Shown: piece by piece, positions 51,484 to 59,738 of the stretch
Position numbering within the stretch: position 1 is the stretch's first letter
Layout: every line of letters begins with the position of its first letter
DNA from: Phycisphaerales bacterium
GTDB lineage: Bacteria; Planctomycetota; Phycisphaerae; Phycisphaerales; SM1A02
Assembly: GCA_029245245.1 (NCBI GenBank)
Contig: JAQWPT010000033.1
Span: 62,001 to 126,000, forward strand
Reading direction: 5' to 3'
DNA: 64,000 bases
Translations under genes and position numbers: made by a program
Notes under the pieces: generated by a model
Databases searched by the model: none
What the model was told of the DNA's origin: nothing
What the model saw: the letters and a program-made list of their open reading frames with translations, nothing else

Positions 51484-52322
51484 TCGTCGCCTCCGATCTT
51501 GGGTACGTTTGGTGAATCCATGCCGATACGCTCGAGCATGGACCAGTTCTGCATCGTGCCGATTTGCTCGCTGCGAGATACCACGAACCAACAGGCAATG
51601 CCGAAGCCGACCTGCGACCCGATGAACCAGAGCCAGTTTATCTGCTGGTTGAGCACGGGGTTGATGACTTCGAGGGTGGCCCAGGCGAGACCTGACCACA
51701 TCAGCGGAACCGCGATGGCCGAGAAGACGAGTCGGAAGCGGGGCACCATGGGCAGGATGACGCCGTAGAGCATGCCGATCATGAGTGACATGAAGGTATG
51801 AATCAGGATGCCGAAGACAAATGCCGCGGTGTGCCACTGGGAGAGTTGGGCTGCATCGTCGCCTTGGGCGTCGGAAAGGATGGTGGCGCCGAGGATGTTG
51901 ACCGGGTACCAGACACTGTCATGTTCGAACCAGCCCCAGAGCCCGGCGATGATCGCCATGACGATGCCGCCGGCGATGCCGCCCTTGAGGCCGGCTCCGT
52001 AGGGATGAATCTCCATCGGGATTCGTGCTCGATGGGAACTCTCGGCGGTCATCAGGTGGGCGACCGCTCCGGGTCGGGCTTCGATCACCGGTGGGTTGTC
52101 CTGGAATGGGATGCATTCCTCGCGGTTGTCGGGCAGCACTTCATGCCACCAGCGAATGGCGCCCACGAGTCCAAGCACGAAGCCGACGATGCTCACGGCC
52201 CAGTTGGTGACGATGCCGGCAAAGATCAGCGTCACGCCGAAGGCGCAGACGAACGGCGCCGAGGTGGGTGCCGGCAGATCAATGCCCTTGGGGTTCTGGT
52301 TGGAGTGGTCGTCGGGTGTCAT
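51480..52322 (-). CDS. Membrane protein of the oxidase operon, possible subunit IV-like N-terminus
   Basis: 280 residues from the ATG at 52322. Two close helices near the N-terminus (FVCAFGVTLIFAGIVTNW and SIVGFVLGLVGAIRWWHEVL) resemble the small subunit IV of some oxidases. A soluble segment of about 45 residues (RARIPMEIHPYGAGLKGGI) leads into four to five further helices, with HTFMSLMIGMLYGVILPMVP and INWLWFIGSQVGFGIACWF. I do not recognise the C-terminal part. Position between subunit III and the diheme cytochrome, with coupled translation, argues for an accessory or docking subunit of a bc-caa3 supercomplex. Confidence 0.65.
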   Translation of the reverse strand: MTPDDHSNQNPKGIDLPAPTSAPFVCAFGVTLIFAGIVTNWAVSIVGFVLGLVGAIRWWHEVLPDNREECIPFQDNPPVIEARPGAVAHLMTAESSHRARIPMEIHPYGAGLKGGIAGGIVMAIIAGLWGWFEHDSVWYPVNILGATILSDAQGDDAAQLSQWHTAAFVFGILIHTFMSLMIGMLYGVILPMVPRFRLVFSAIAVPLMWSGLAWATLEVINPVLNQQINWLWFIGSQVGFGIACWFVVSRSEQIGTMQNWSMLERIGMDSPNVPKIGGDE

Positions 52323-52335
52323 GGGACGGAGTGAA

Positions 52336-52968
52336 TCAATAGTTTCCAATGATGTACACGATGGTAAAGACGGCGATCCAGATGCCGTCGACGAAGTGCC
52401 AGTACCAGGAGAGGAGTTCGACCTTCTCGGCGTGGCGTTGATGCATCCTGCCGATGCAGGTCAGGACGAAGACGAGGCTGAGCAGGAACAGGCCGATGGT
52501 GACGTGGGCGGCATGGAAGCCGACAACGGTGTAGAAGCCCGATCCAAAGAGGTTGGTGCGGATGGTCAGGCCCTGGTCGGCGATCATGCCGTACCACTCG
52601 AACCCGGTACCCACGAGGAATTCAAGTCCGAAGAGAATCGTCAGCAGCCACCAGAATGCGAAGGCCTTGATGCTGCCACGAGCCAGGCATCGCACGGCCA
52701 GAGTGACCCAGATGGAACTCGTCAGCAGGAAGATCGAGTTGAATACGACCTTCAACGGGGCGACGGAGATGTCCAGGGTTTCCGACGGAGTGGGGGTCCC
52801 CACGGGATCCTTGCCGATGTAGAAGAGGTAGACCGCCAGAAGAGTGCCGAAGAAGGCGATCTCCGACGCGATCAGGCACAGCATCCCGCACTTGCCGGTG
52901 TTCAACGACTGCGACAGGGGCTCGGGTGGAGCCTGTGCAGCCAGAGATGGTGCCTTGAGGGTCGACAT
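52336..52968 (-). CDS. ctaE: Cytochrome c oxidase subunit III
   Basis: 210 residues from the ATG at 52968, six bases after the subunit I stop. Five membrane helices are apparent. Typical segments are CLIASEIAFFGTLLAVYLFY (with the conserved Glu), GFEWYGMIADQGLT, FYTVVGFHAAHVTIGL and YWHFVDGIWIAVFTIVY. The five-helix form matches caa3/bo3 oxidases. Subunit III stabilises subunit I and may feed oxygen. Confidence 0.95.
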   Translation of the reverse strand: MSTLKAPSLAAQAPPEPLSQSLNTGKCGMLCLIASEIAFFGTLLAVYLFYIGKDPVGTPTPSETLDISVAPLKVVFNSIFLLTSSIWVTLAVRCLARGSIKAFAFWWLLTILFGLEFLVGTGFEWYGMIADQGLTIRTNLFGSGFYTVVGFHAAHVTIGLFLLSLVFVLTCIGRMHQRHAEKVELLSWYWHFVDGIWIAVFTIVYIIGNY

Positions 52969-52973
52969 CGGGG

Positions 52974-54644
52974 TTACTCGTACTTCCAATCGGGATCTTC
53001 AGGATGCTTGATGTCCCACAGGGGTCGACGGCTGTAGACCTTGGGGGTTTCTTCGAAGTTGTATTCCGGGGGCGGGGAGGATGTCTGCCATTCCAGCGTC
53101 CAGGCGTCCCAGGGATCGGGGCCGGCCTTGCGGCCCTTCATCAGGGAGTGGATCACGTTCCAGGTGAAGAACGCGATGGCGGCGATCTGCACGAGCACGC
53201 CGATCGAGGACAGCATGTTCCACAGTTCCCAGCCCCGGTCGGCGTGGTAGGTGTAGATCCGTCGCGGCATGCCGAGCATGCCTGAGACGTGCATCGGTCC
53301 GAATGTCAGGTTGAACCCGATGAACAGGAGCCAGAACTGGCACTTGCCCATCGTCTCGTTCAGCATGCGGCCGGTGACCTTCGGGAACCAGTAGTAGATG
53401 GCGGCGAAGATCGAGAAGACGAGTCCGCCGAAGAGTACGTAGTGGAAGTGCCCGACGACGAAGTAGGAATCGCTGACCTGCCAGTCGAAGGGGACCACGG
53501 CCAGCATGACCCCGGTGAGTCCGCCGATGAGGAACAGGGCAAGGAAGCCGGTGGCGAAGAGCATCGGGGTATCGAATCGGATCTTGCCGCCGACCATCGT
53601 GCCCACCCAGTTGAACATCTTGATGCCCGTGGGAATGGCGATGAGCATCGTGGATCCCATGAAGATCGTGTTCACCATGGGGCTGAGGCCGAGGGCGAAG
53701 AGGTGGTGGACCCAGACCCCGAGGCTGATGAAGCCGATCGAGACCGTCGCCGCCACCATCAATGGATAGCCGAAGATCACCTTGCGCGAAAAGACGGGGA
53801 TGATCTCGGAGACGTAGGCGAAGGCGGGCAGAATGAGGATGTAGACCTCCGGATGCCCGAAGAACCAGAACAGGTTCTGCCAGAGGATCGCGGACCCCCC
53901 GGCCTGCACGTCGAAGAAATGGGCCCCCATGAGCCGGTCGAAGAGGAGCATGACCTGGGCCGCCGCGAGTGGGGGCATGGCGATCATGATGAGAATCGCG
54001 TCGATGAGCATCAGCCAGACCAGCATGGGCATCTTCATGAGCGTCATGCCGGGGCAGCGCATCGTCAGGATGGTGGTAATGAGGTTGATGCCGGTGGCGA
54101 TCGAGCCAAAACTGCTCACGAGGAGACCGAGGATCCAGTAGTCCGTGCTGTGTCCACGCGAATAGGTTCGCTCCGTCAGTGGTGCATAGGCGAACCAGCC
54201 CACGTCGGGCGAGGACCCCATGCCGTAGAGCCCCTGGGCGCCGAAGTAGCTGAAGTAGAGCAGCAGGCCGCCAAAGAGGAACAGCCAGAAGCCGAAGGCA
54301 TTGAGGCGTGGGAAGGCAAGGTCCCTGGCCCCGATCTGCAACGGAACGAAGTAGTTGGCGACTCCCAGCAGGATCGGCATGCCCACGAGGAAGACCATCG
54401 TGGTGCCGTGCATCGTGAAGAGGCGGTTGAAATCACTGGGGGAGAGCAGGGTGCTGTCAGGGACGGCCAGCTGCCAACGCATCATCGCCGCTTCCAGGCC
54501 ACCGATCATGAAGAAGATCAGTCCCGAGGTCACGTACATGACCCCGAGCTTCTTGTGGTCGGCGGTGGCGACCCATTCGTGCATGCGGCCGAGGAAGGTC
54601 GGCTTGGCACGGAGCGGGTTACCGGGATGGTCGAGTGCGGTCAT
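52974..54644 (-). CDS. ctaD: Cytochrome c oxidase subunit I
   Basis: 556 residues. All metal ligands can be placed: low-spin heme His in FTMHGTTMVF, CuB ligands in GHPEVYIL (with the cross-linked Tyr) and WVHHLFALG, and heme a3/a His in VGHFHYVLFGG. Twelve helices are expected. The Glu/Tyr arrangement AYVSEI with GHPEVY is that of A-type heme-copper oxidases. It reduces oxygen to water and pumps protons. The start is five bases after the subunit II stop. Confidence 0.97.
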   Translation of the reverse strand: MTALDHPGNPLRAKPTFLGRMHEWVATADHKKLGVMYVTSGLIFFMIGGLEAAMMRWQLAVPDSTLLSPSDFNRLFTMHGTTMVFLVGMPILLGVANYFVPLQIGARDLAFPRLNAFGFWLFLFGGLLLYFSYFGAQGLYGMGSSPDVGWFAYAPLTERTYSRGHSTDYWILGLLVSSFGSIATGINLITTILTMRCPGMTLMKMPMLVWLMLIDAILIMIAMPPLAAAQVMLLFDRLMGAHFFDVQAGGSAILWQNLFWFFGHPEVYILILPAFAYVSEIIPVFSRKVIFGYPLMVAATVSIGFISLGVWVHHLFALGLSPMVNTIFMGSTMLIAIPTGIKMFNWVGTMVGGKIRFDTPMLFATGFLALFLIGGLTGVMLAVVPFDWQVSDSYFVVGHFHYVLFGGLVFSIFAAIYYWFPKVTGRMLNETMGKCQFWLLFIGFNLTFGPMHVSGMLGMPRRIYTYHADRGWELWNMLSSIGVLVQIAAIAFFTWNVIHSLMKGRKAGPDPWDAWTLEWQTSSPPPEYNFEETPKVYSRRPLWDIKHPEDPDWKYE

Positions 54645-54649
54645 TGGGG

Positions 54650-55726
54650 TTACTTCAGCGTAAGAAGATACTGGACGATGTCCTTGACGCCCTGTTCATC
54701 GAGTTTCATGGATGGCATTCGGCAGCCGGGCTTCAGAATCTGCGGATCGTAGACCCAGGTCATGAGGTTGTCCGGGGTGTTGCTCACCACGCCGGCTCCG
54801 ATGACGCTTCGGCTCATCAGGTGAGTCAGGTCGGGTGCAAAGGTGCCGTTGGCGACGGTGCCGCGGATGGTGTGGCAGTTGATGCAGGCAGTCTTCTGGA
54901 AGAGGTCGCGTCCGGTGGCGACGGAGTCGTCATTGACGGCCTCGGTCTTCTGCAGGGCGACCCATGCATCGAATTCCTCTTCCGGGTGCACGACGGCCGT
55001 GATCAGCATGTTCGCGTGCTGCGTGCCGCAGTACTCGGCGCACTGGCCGACGTAGGTGCCGGTCATCGTCGGCTCGAGCCAGAGGTGGTTGATGTGGTTC
55101 GGGACCACGTCCGTCTTGCCGCCGAGTTGCGGGACCCAGAAACTGTGGATCACGTCGTTGGATTCCAGCGTGAGGTAGATCGGAACCGACTTCCCGTTGC
55201 GTGTCAGCGGGACGTGCAGTTCATTGGCGGTGACGAATCCCTGCTCCGGATAGTCGAATTCCCACCACCACTGGTGTCCGATCACGGTGATTTCCAGGGA
55301 GCCCTCCGGTGGAGAGGTCTTCTCGATTTCGAAGATGGTCCGGGCCGTAACCAGGAAGAGGACGAAGACGATCAGGGTCGGGACGACCGTCCACGCCAGT
55401 TCGATCGGATTGCTTCCGTAGATCTGGGGAGCCTCGGTGTGATCATCCTTGGCCCGCCGGTACTTGAAGATGCACCAGATGATGAGGCCTTCCATGATCA
55501 CGAAGATCAGGCCGCAGATCCCCCAGACCAGCCAGGAGATTTCCAGGATCAACTCCGCTGGTTTGGACATGGGCACGAACATGGTGGGCGATGGTGCCGC
55601 GCCATTTTCGCAGATCGGGGCCGTTGCCATGGCACCTGGGGTCAGCACGAACAATGCAATCAATAGCGCAGGTGCGATCCACCGCATCCGTGCGAGTCGA
55701 GTTGCCGCCGTGATACGGCGATGCAT
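54650..55726 (-). CDS. ctaC: Cytochrome c oxidase subunit II with C-terminal cytochrome c (caa3-type)
   Basis: 358 residues. GGGGAGG lies six bases before the ATG. A signal peptide (about 1-35) and two membrane helices (about 58-85 and 108-130) precede the CuA cupredoxin domain, with ligands in IHSFWVPQL and GQCAEYCGTQHANM. A cytochrome c domain (about 265-358) has CINCH and a Met region in GCRMPSM. The fused cytochrome identifies a caa3-type oxidase, which receives electrons from cytochrome c. This gene heads a ten-gene respiratory operon. Confidence 0.97.
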   Translation of the reverse strand: MHRRITAATRLARMRWIAPALLIALFVLTPGAMATAPICENGAAPSPTMFVPMSKPAELILEISWLVWGICGLIFVIMEGLIIWCIFKYRRAKDDHTEAPQIYGSNPIELAWTVVPTLIVFVLFLVTARTIFEIEKTSPPEGSLEITVIGHQWWWEFDYPEQGFVTANELHVPLTRNGKSVPIYLTLESNDVIHSFWVPQLGGKTDVVPNHINHLWLEPTMTGTYVGQCAEYCGTQHANMLITAVVHPEEEFDAWVALQKTEAVNDDSVATGRDLFQKTACINCHTIRGTVANGTFAPDLTHLMSRSVIGAGVVSNTPDNLMTWVYDPQILKPGCRMPSMKLDEQGVKDIVQYLLTLK

Positions 55727-55775
55727 TAGCAGCCTCCCCTGCGTGTCCGGGTCATCATGTCCCAGCGTGGCACGG

Positions 55776-55805
55776 AGTGTAGACGGATCCGGATGTGGGC
55801 TGCAA
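55776..55805 (-). promoter_or_regulatory. Candidate sigma70-type promoter of the respiratory operon
   Basis: On the minus strand TTGCAG (55805-55800) and TACACT (55781-55776) are 18 bases apart, about 50 bases upstream of the subunit II start. The 129-base gap 55727-55855 contains this and the ribosome-binding site; nothing else was recognised. Confidence 0.45.
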
Positions 55806-55855
55806 CTGCCTTCAGCAGCGAATTCGAAACCCGGGCAGGCGATTGCGAATGATTC

Positions 55856-57196
55856 TCAACTGGTGACGGCGGATGGTTCCCGGCGTGGTCGCCCGACACA
55901 GGAATAGGTGAAGCCCAGTTCAGCCATGGTGTCGGGCTCCCAGAGGTTCCGCCCGTCAAAGACCACCGGGGACCGCATGGTGTTGCGTAACTGCGTCAGG
56001 TCCGGCGTTCGGAACTCGCTCCATTCGGTGCAGATCACCAGGGCATCCGCTTCGTGGGCAGCCTTGTACATGTCTTCTGCGAACTCGAGCCCAAGGTTCA
56101 GAGCTCGCATGTTGTCCATCGCGACCGGGTCGTAGCCAACCACTGAGGCCCCAGCGGTCAGCAGGCCCTCGATGATTGACCGGGCCGGGGCTTCGCGGAT
56201 GTCGTCGGTGCGGGGCTTGAACGCAAGGCCCCAGATTGCGATACGCCGACCCGAGAGATCGGATCCAAGTTGCCTGAGGATGCCGTCGAGGAACCACGTC
56301 CGCTGGGCCTGGTTGACTTCGTGGACGGCCTCGTTGAGCAGACTGGGGCGGTTGGCCTTGCGTCCCATCTCGATGACTGCCAGCGTGTCCTTGGGGAAGC
56401 AGGAGCCTCCGTAGCCGATGCCTGGATAGAGAAAGTCACGGCCGATGCGACGATCGGTGCACATGCCTTCGCGGACGCGGGCGATGTCGGCGCCGAAGTG
56501 GTCGCAGAGTCTGGCCATCTCGTTGATGAACGAGATGCGGCATGCCAGCATCGCGTTGGAGGCGTACTTGACCATTTCAGCCGAGGGAATATCCATGAAC
56601 AGGCATGGGTTGCCCTGGCGGACATACGGGCCGTAGAGGGATTCAAGAATCCGGCGACCATGTTCATCCTCCACTCCGCAGACCACCCGATCGGGCTTCT
56701 GGAAGTCGTTGATCGCATCGCCTTCCTTCAGGAACTCGGGGTTGTCGGCCACCGAGCAGGGGGCATCCGTTGCAGCGCGGATCATGTCGGCCACCGACTC
56801 GGTCGTTCCTACTGGCACGGTGGATTTGACGACCACCAGAGGATGCTCCGAGGGCAGCCCGTCTGCCAGTGCCTCTGCAATGTCACGCGCCACCTGCTCG
56901 ACGGCGGAGGTGTCCGAGCTTCCGTCGGGCCGGGTCGGGGTGCCTACGCAGATGAAGATCACCTCGGCGTCGCGGTACGCATCCTCGCGGTCGGTGGTGA
57001 ATTGCAGTCGTCCCGCTTCCACGTTCCTGATCATCAGTTCGGTCAGTCCCGGTTCATAGATCGGGCATTCGCCCTGACGCAGGCGATCGACACGCGTCGA
57101 GTCCAGGTCCAGGCAGGTGACGTCATTGCCGGTGTTGGCCAGGCATGTGCCGGTGACGAGTCCGACGTAGCCGCTGCCCACGATGGTCAGGCGCAT
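55856..57196 (-). CDS. ugd: UDP-glucose 6-dehydrogenase
   Basis: 446 residues from the ATG at 57196. The NAD fold starts [46 protein letters not shown] and NPEFLKEGDAINDFQKPDR are family blocks. The catalytic Cys is in GIGYGGSCFPKDTLA, and the C-terminal domain has GLAFKPRTDDIREAPA. The enzyme oxidises UDP-glucose to UDP-glucuronate for exopolysaccharide. GDP-mannose dehydrogenase is a related alternative, but the blocks fit UGD better. The 5' end overlaps the ogt 3' end by ten bases, so the two are likely co-transcribed. Confidence 0.93.
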   Translation of the reverse strand: MRLTIVGSGYVGLVTGTCLANTGNDVTCLDLDSTRVDRLRQGECPIYEPGLTELMIRNVEAGRLQFTTDREDAYRDAEVIFICVGTPTRPDGSSDTSAVEQVARDIAEALADGLPSEHPLVVVKSTVPVGTTESVADMIRAATDAPCSVADNPEFLKEGDAINDFQKPDRVVCGVEDEHGRRILESLYGPYVRQGNPCLFMDIPSAEMVKYASNAMLACRISFINEMARLCDHFGADIARVREGMCTDRRIGRDFLYPGIGYGGSCFPKDTLAVIEMGRKANRPSLLNEAVHEVNQAQRTWFLDGILRQLGSDLSGRRIAIWGLAFKPRTDDIREAPARSIIEGLLTAGASVVGYDPVAMDNMRALNLGLEFAEDMYKAAHEADALVICTEWSEFRTPDLTQLRNTMRSPVVFDGRNLWEPDTMAELGFTYSCVGRPRREPSAVTS

Positions 57197-57750
57197 GGGA
57201 GGAGATCCTTGCAAGTGGTGGCGTTGATGGGTGCGGTGGTCGCAGTTTCCATCGCCAGCAGTGTTCGTTTCAATCGCAGGGCCGGGCTGTCGAGGTCGCG
57301 GTGCCCGGCAAATCCGCCGAGTTGACCGTTGGAGGCGATCACGCGGTGACAGGGAATGAGGATGGGCATGGGGTTGGAACGCATGCTCCCCCCCGCGGCG
57401 CGGAGTGCGCTGGGACTGCCGGCTCGTCGGGCGAGGTCGGCGTAGGAGTTGGTCGAGCCCAGGGGGATGGTTCGGCAGGCATCCCAGCAGGACCGGTAGA
57501 ACGGTGGTCCGGTGGGAGCGGGGAACTCGGCTTTGGCAGGATCCACTGCTTCCCCTGCGAAATACCGGTGCAGGAGGTCTGCCAGCTGTGGGAGGCAGTG
57601 GGGGTCGAAGGTGGATCGGCTTGGCCAGGGACGTCCCATGCAGTCCGGCCAGTCGGTCACGAGCGAGCCATCGGCTCGGCAGCCGAGCAGAAATGCTCCC
57701 AGGCTGGATGTGATGCGCCGCCAGGCGGCGAGATTCTCGTTCGGGTCCAT
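57187..57750 (-). CDS. ogt: Methylated-DNA--protein-cysteine methyltransferase
   Basis: 187 residues. The active-site block [18 protein letters not shown] is intact, preceded by the DNA-recognition region [22 protein letters not shown] poorly conserved N-terminal domain of about 80 residues contains [11 protein letters not shown]. The protein removes methyl groups from O6-methylguanine onto its own Cys. TACAAT lies seven bases before the ATG. It overlaps ugd by ten bases and is divergent from glyA. Confidence 0.93.
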   Translation of the reverse strand: MDPNENLAAWRRITSSLGAFLLGCRADGSLVTDWPDCMGRPWPSRSTFDPHCLPQLADLLHRYFAGEAVDPAKAEFPAPTGPPFYRSCWDACRTIPLGSTNSYADLARRAGSPSALRAAGGSMRSNPMPILIPCHRVIASNGQLGGFAGHRDLDSPALRLKRTLLAMETATTAPINATTCKDLLPCA

Positions 57751-57757
57751 GGCGGGG

Positions 57758-57763
57758 ATTGTA
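57758..57763 (-). promoter_or_regulatory. -10-like box (TACAAT) upstream of ogt
   Basis: TACAAT ends seven bases before the ogt ATG on the minus strand. It is close to the -10 consensus, with no Shine-Dalgarno sequence between it and the start. Confidence 0.45.
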
Positions 57764-57803
57764 TCCCGGCAGCGTGTCGCGTGGTCGGGATTCTGTTCCG
57801 AGG

Positions 57804-57809
57804 TACCAT
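57804..57809 (+). promoter_or_regulatory. -10-like box (TACCAT) upstream of glyA
   Basis: TACCAT ends six bases before the glyA ATG. GAGGT just upstream could be read as a ribosome-binding site, so the leaderless reading is not the only one. Confidence 0.35.
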
Positions 57810-57815
57810 GCAGTC

Positions 57816-59114
57816 ATGACACAGGTTTCCCGCCCCATGCACCACCTCGACGACATCTCACAGCATCTCCTCAAGCTCCTTGAGCAGCGCGACCCCGAGG
57901 TCGAACGCATCCTCTCGGCCGAGGCGGAGCGTCAGGACACGACGCTCGAACTCATCGCATCCGAGAACCACGTCAGTGCAGCGGTCATGCACGCCATGGG
58001 ATCGTGGATGACCAACAAGTACGCCGAGGGCTATCCGGGAAAGCGGTACTACGGCGGGTGCGAGTTCCATGACCAGGTGGAGGATCTCGCGCGGGACCGT
58101 GCCAAGGAACTCTTCAAGTGTGCGTATGCGAACGTGCAGCCCCACAGTGGTGCGAACGCGAACGTGGCCGCCTTCATGGCCATGTGCAAGCCCGGCGACC
58201 GGATTCTCTCGCTGCCCATCAAGTCAGGTGGCCACCTCAGCCACGGCTTGAAGCCGAACTTCTCCGGAACGTTCTACGACATCGTCGAGTACGACCTGGA
58301 CCCCGAGTCCGAGCGGCTCGACTACGACGCCATTCGGGCCATCGCCAGGGAGACGAAACCGCGAATGATCATCTGTGGGTATTCCGCCTACTCCAGGACC
58401 ATCGACTTCGAAGCCTTCCGAAGCATCGCCGACGAGGTCGATGCCGTGCTCATGGCCGACATCGCCCACATCGCCGGTCTCGTGGCCGCGGGTGTCCATC
58501 CATCCCCATTCCCGCATGCCCACATCGTGACCACCACCACGCACAAGACACTGCGAGGCCCCCGAGGGGGATTGGTGCTCTCCAACGACGAGGATGTCGC
58601 CAAGCTGGTTGATCGCAAGGTATTTCCCGGATCGCAGGGTGGGCCGCTGATGCATGTCATCGCCGCCAAGGCGGTGGCCTTCGGGGAAGCGTTGCAGCCA
58701 TCCTTCGTCGACTACTCCAGGCAGGTCGTTGCAAATGCCGTGGCCCTGGCGACGGGTCTCGTCGATCGTGGGTACCGCCTTTGCAGCGGGGGCACCGACA
58801 ATCACCTGATGCTCGTCGACCTGCAGCCTCGTGATGCGAAACTGACCGGGGCCGATGCCGAGCAGTGGCTCGAGTCCGCAGGCATCATCACGAACAAGAA
58901 TGGAATCCCCAATGATCCACGTCCGCCGATGGTGACCAGCGGCCTGCGGCTGGGCACGGCGGCGTTGACCACGCGAGGCTTCGATGTGGAGTCCATGGGC
59001 GAGGTCGCGGAACTGCTTGATCGCGTGATGGGCTCCCAGGGTGATGCGGCGACCTGCAAGGCGGTGCGTTCCGACGTGCAGGCGCTCTGCGCCCGGCACC
59101 CGCTGCCTCACTGA
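57816..59114 (+). CDS. glyA: Serine hydroxymethyltransferase
   Basis: 432 residues from the ATG at 57816. Hallmarks are [44 protein letters not shown] and the PLP lysine in [14 protein letters not shown] (near residue 243). The enzyme interconverts serine and glycine and makes 5,10-methylene-tetrahydrofolate. It is a lone plus-strand gene whose last seven bases overlap the end of the convergent trmL gene. Confidence 0.97.
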   Translation: MTQVSRPMHHLDDISQHLLKLLEQRDPEVERILSAEAERQDTTLELIASENHVSAAVMHAMGSWMTNKYAEGYPGKRYYGGCEFHDQVEDLARDRAKELFKCAYANVQPHSGANANVAAFMAMCKPGDRILSLPIKSGGHLSHGLKPNFSGTFYDIVEYDLDPESERLDYDAIRAIARETKPRMIICGYSAYSRTIDFEAFRSIADEVDAVLMADIAHIAGLVAAGVHPSPFPHAHIVTTTTHKTLRGPRGGLVLSNDEDVAKLVDRKVFPGSQGGPLMHVIAAKAVAFGEALQPSFVDYSRQVVANAVALATGLVDRGYRLCSGGTDNHLMLVDLQPRDAKLTGADAEQWLESAGIITNKNGIPNDPRPPMVTSGLRLGTAALTTRGFDVESMGEVAELLDRVMGSQGDAATCKAVRSDVQALCARHPLPH

Positions 59115-59581
59115 AGCTGGCGCATGCCTTCGTACACCGCGGCGCAGACCGCGGTCGCGAGATTCAGGCTGCGCGCCTCGGACCGCATCGGCAGAGTGAG
59201 CCGGTGGTCGGGGCCCCATTGTCGTATGACCTGTTCGTGCACCGCGGCATCGACGCCGCCGGTCTCCATTCCGAAGAGCAGGTAGTCACCCTCCTGGAAC
59301 TCCGCCTCCCAGTGTGGGCGGTCCACCTTCGTCGTGTACAGCCAGAGCCGGGAAGGATGCTCGGATTCGAGAAACGATTCCCACGAGTCGTGTTCCCGGC
59401 AGTCCAGATGTTCCCAGTAGTCGAGGCCGGCTCGGCGACGGGCCTTTTCATCCATGTCGAAGCCCAGTGGGTGGATCAGGTGCAGGACGCAGCCGGTGGC
59501 CACGGCCGTCCGGCCGATGTTTCCGGTGTTGTTTGGGATCTGTGGTGCCAGGAGCACGATGTGCAGCATTGGATCAGTCAT
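59108..59581 (-). CDS. trmL: tRNA (cytidine(34)-2'-O)-methyltransferase
   Basis: 157 residues, the family length. SPOUT-class motifs are [20 protein letters not shown] at the N-terminus, [11 protein letters not shown] in the middle and [16 protein letters not shown] at the knot. TrmL methylates the wobble ribose of certain leucine tRNAs. It is a single gene between glyA and the EF-G paralogue; the 157-base gap to the latter (59582-59738) carries a TATACA box and an AGGAG site for that gene and nothing else I recognise. Confidence 0.93.
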   Translation of the reverse strand: MTDPMLHIVLLAPQIPNNTGNIGRTAVATGCVLHLIHPLGFDMDEKARRRAGLDYWEHLDCREHDSWESFLESEHPSRLWLYTTKVDRPHWEAEFQEGDYLLFGMETGGVDAAVHEQVIRQWGPDHRLTLPMRSEARSLNLATAVCAAVYEGMRQLQ

Positions 59582-59738
59582 GGTGGGCGATCGGCTTGTT
59601 TCAGGAAATGGCCCGGAGAAGCGATCCGGGGGGTGGATGGGCCCCGTAAAGGGAGGGGTGTATGCTTCGACTATCCTATGAGGTCGCTCCCGGAGTGATT
59701 TTTGCGTGTATACAGCTTAGACAGGAGATCGGGAAACC

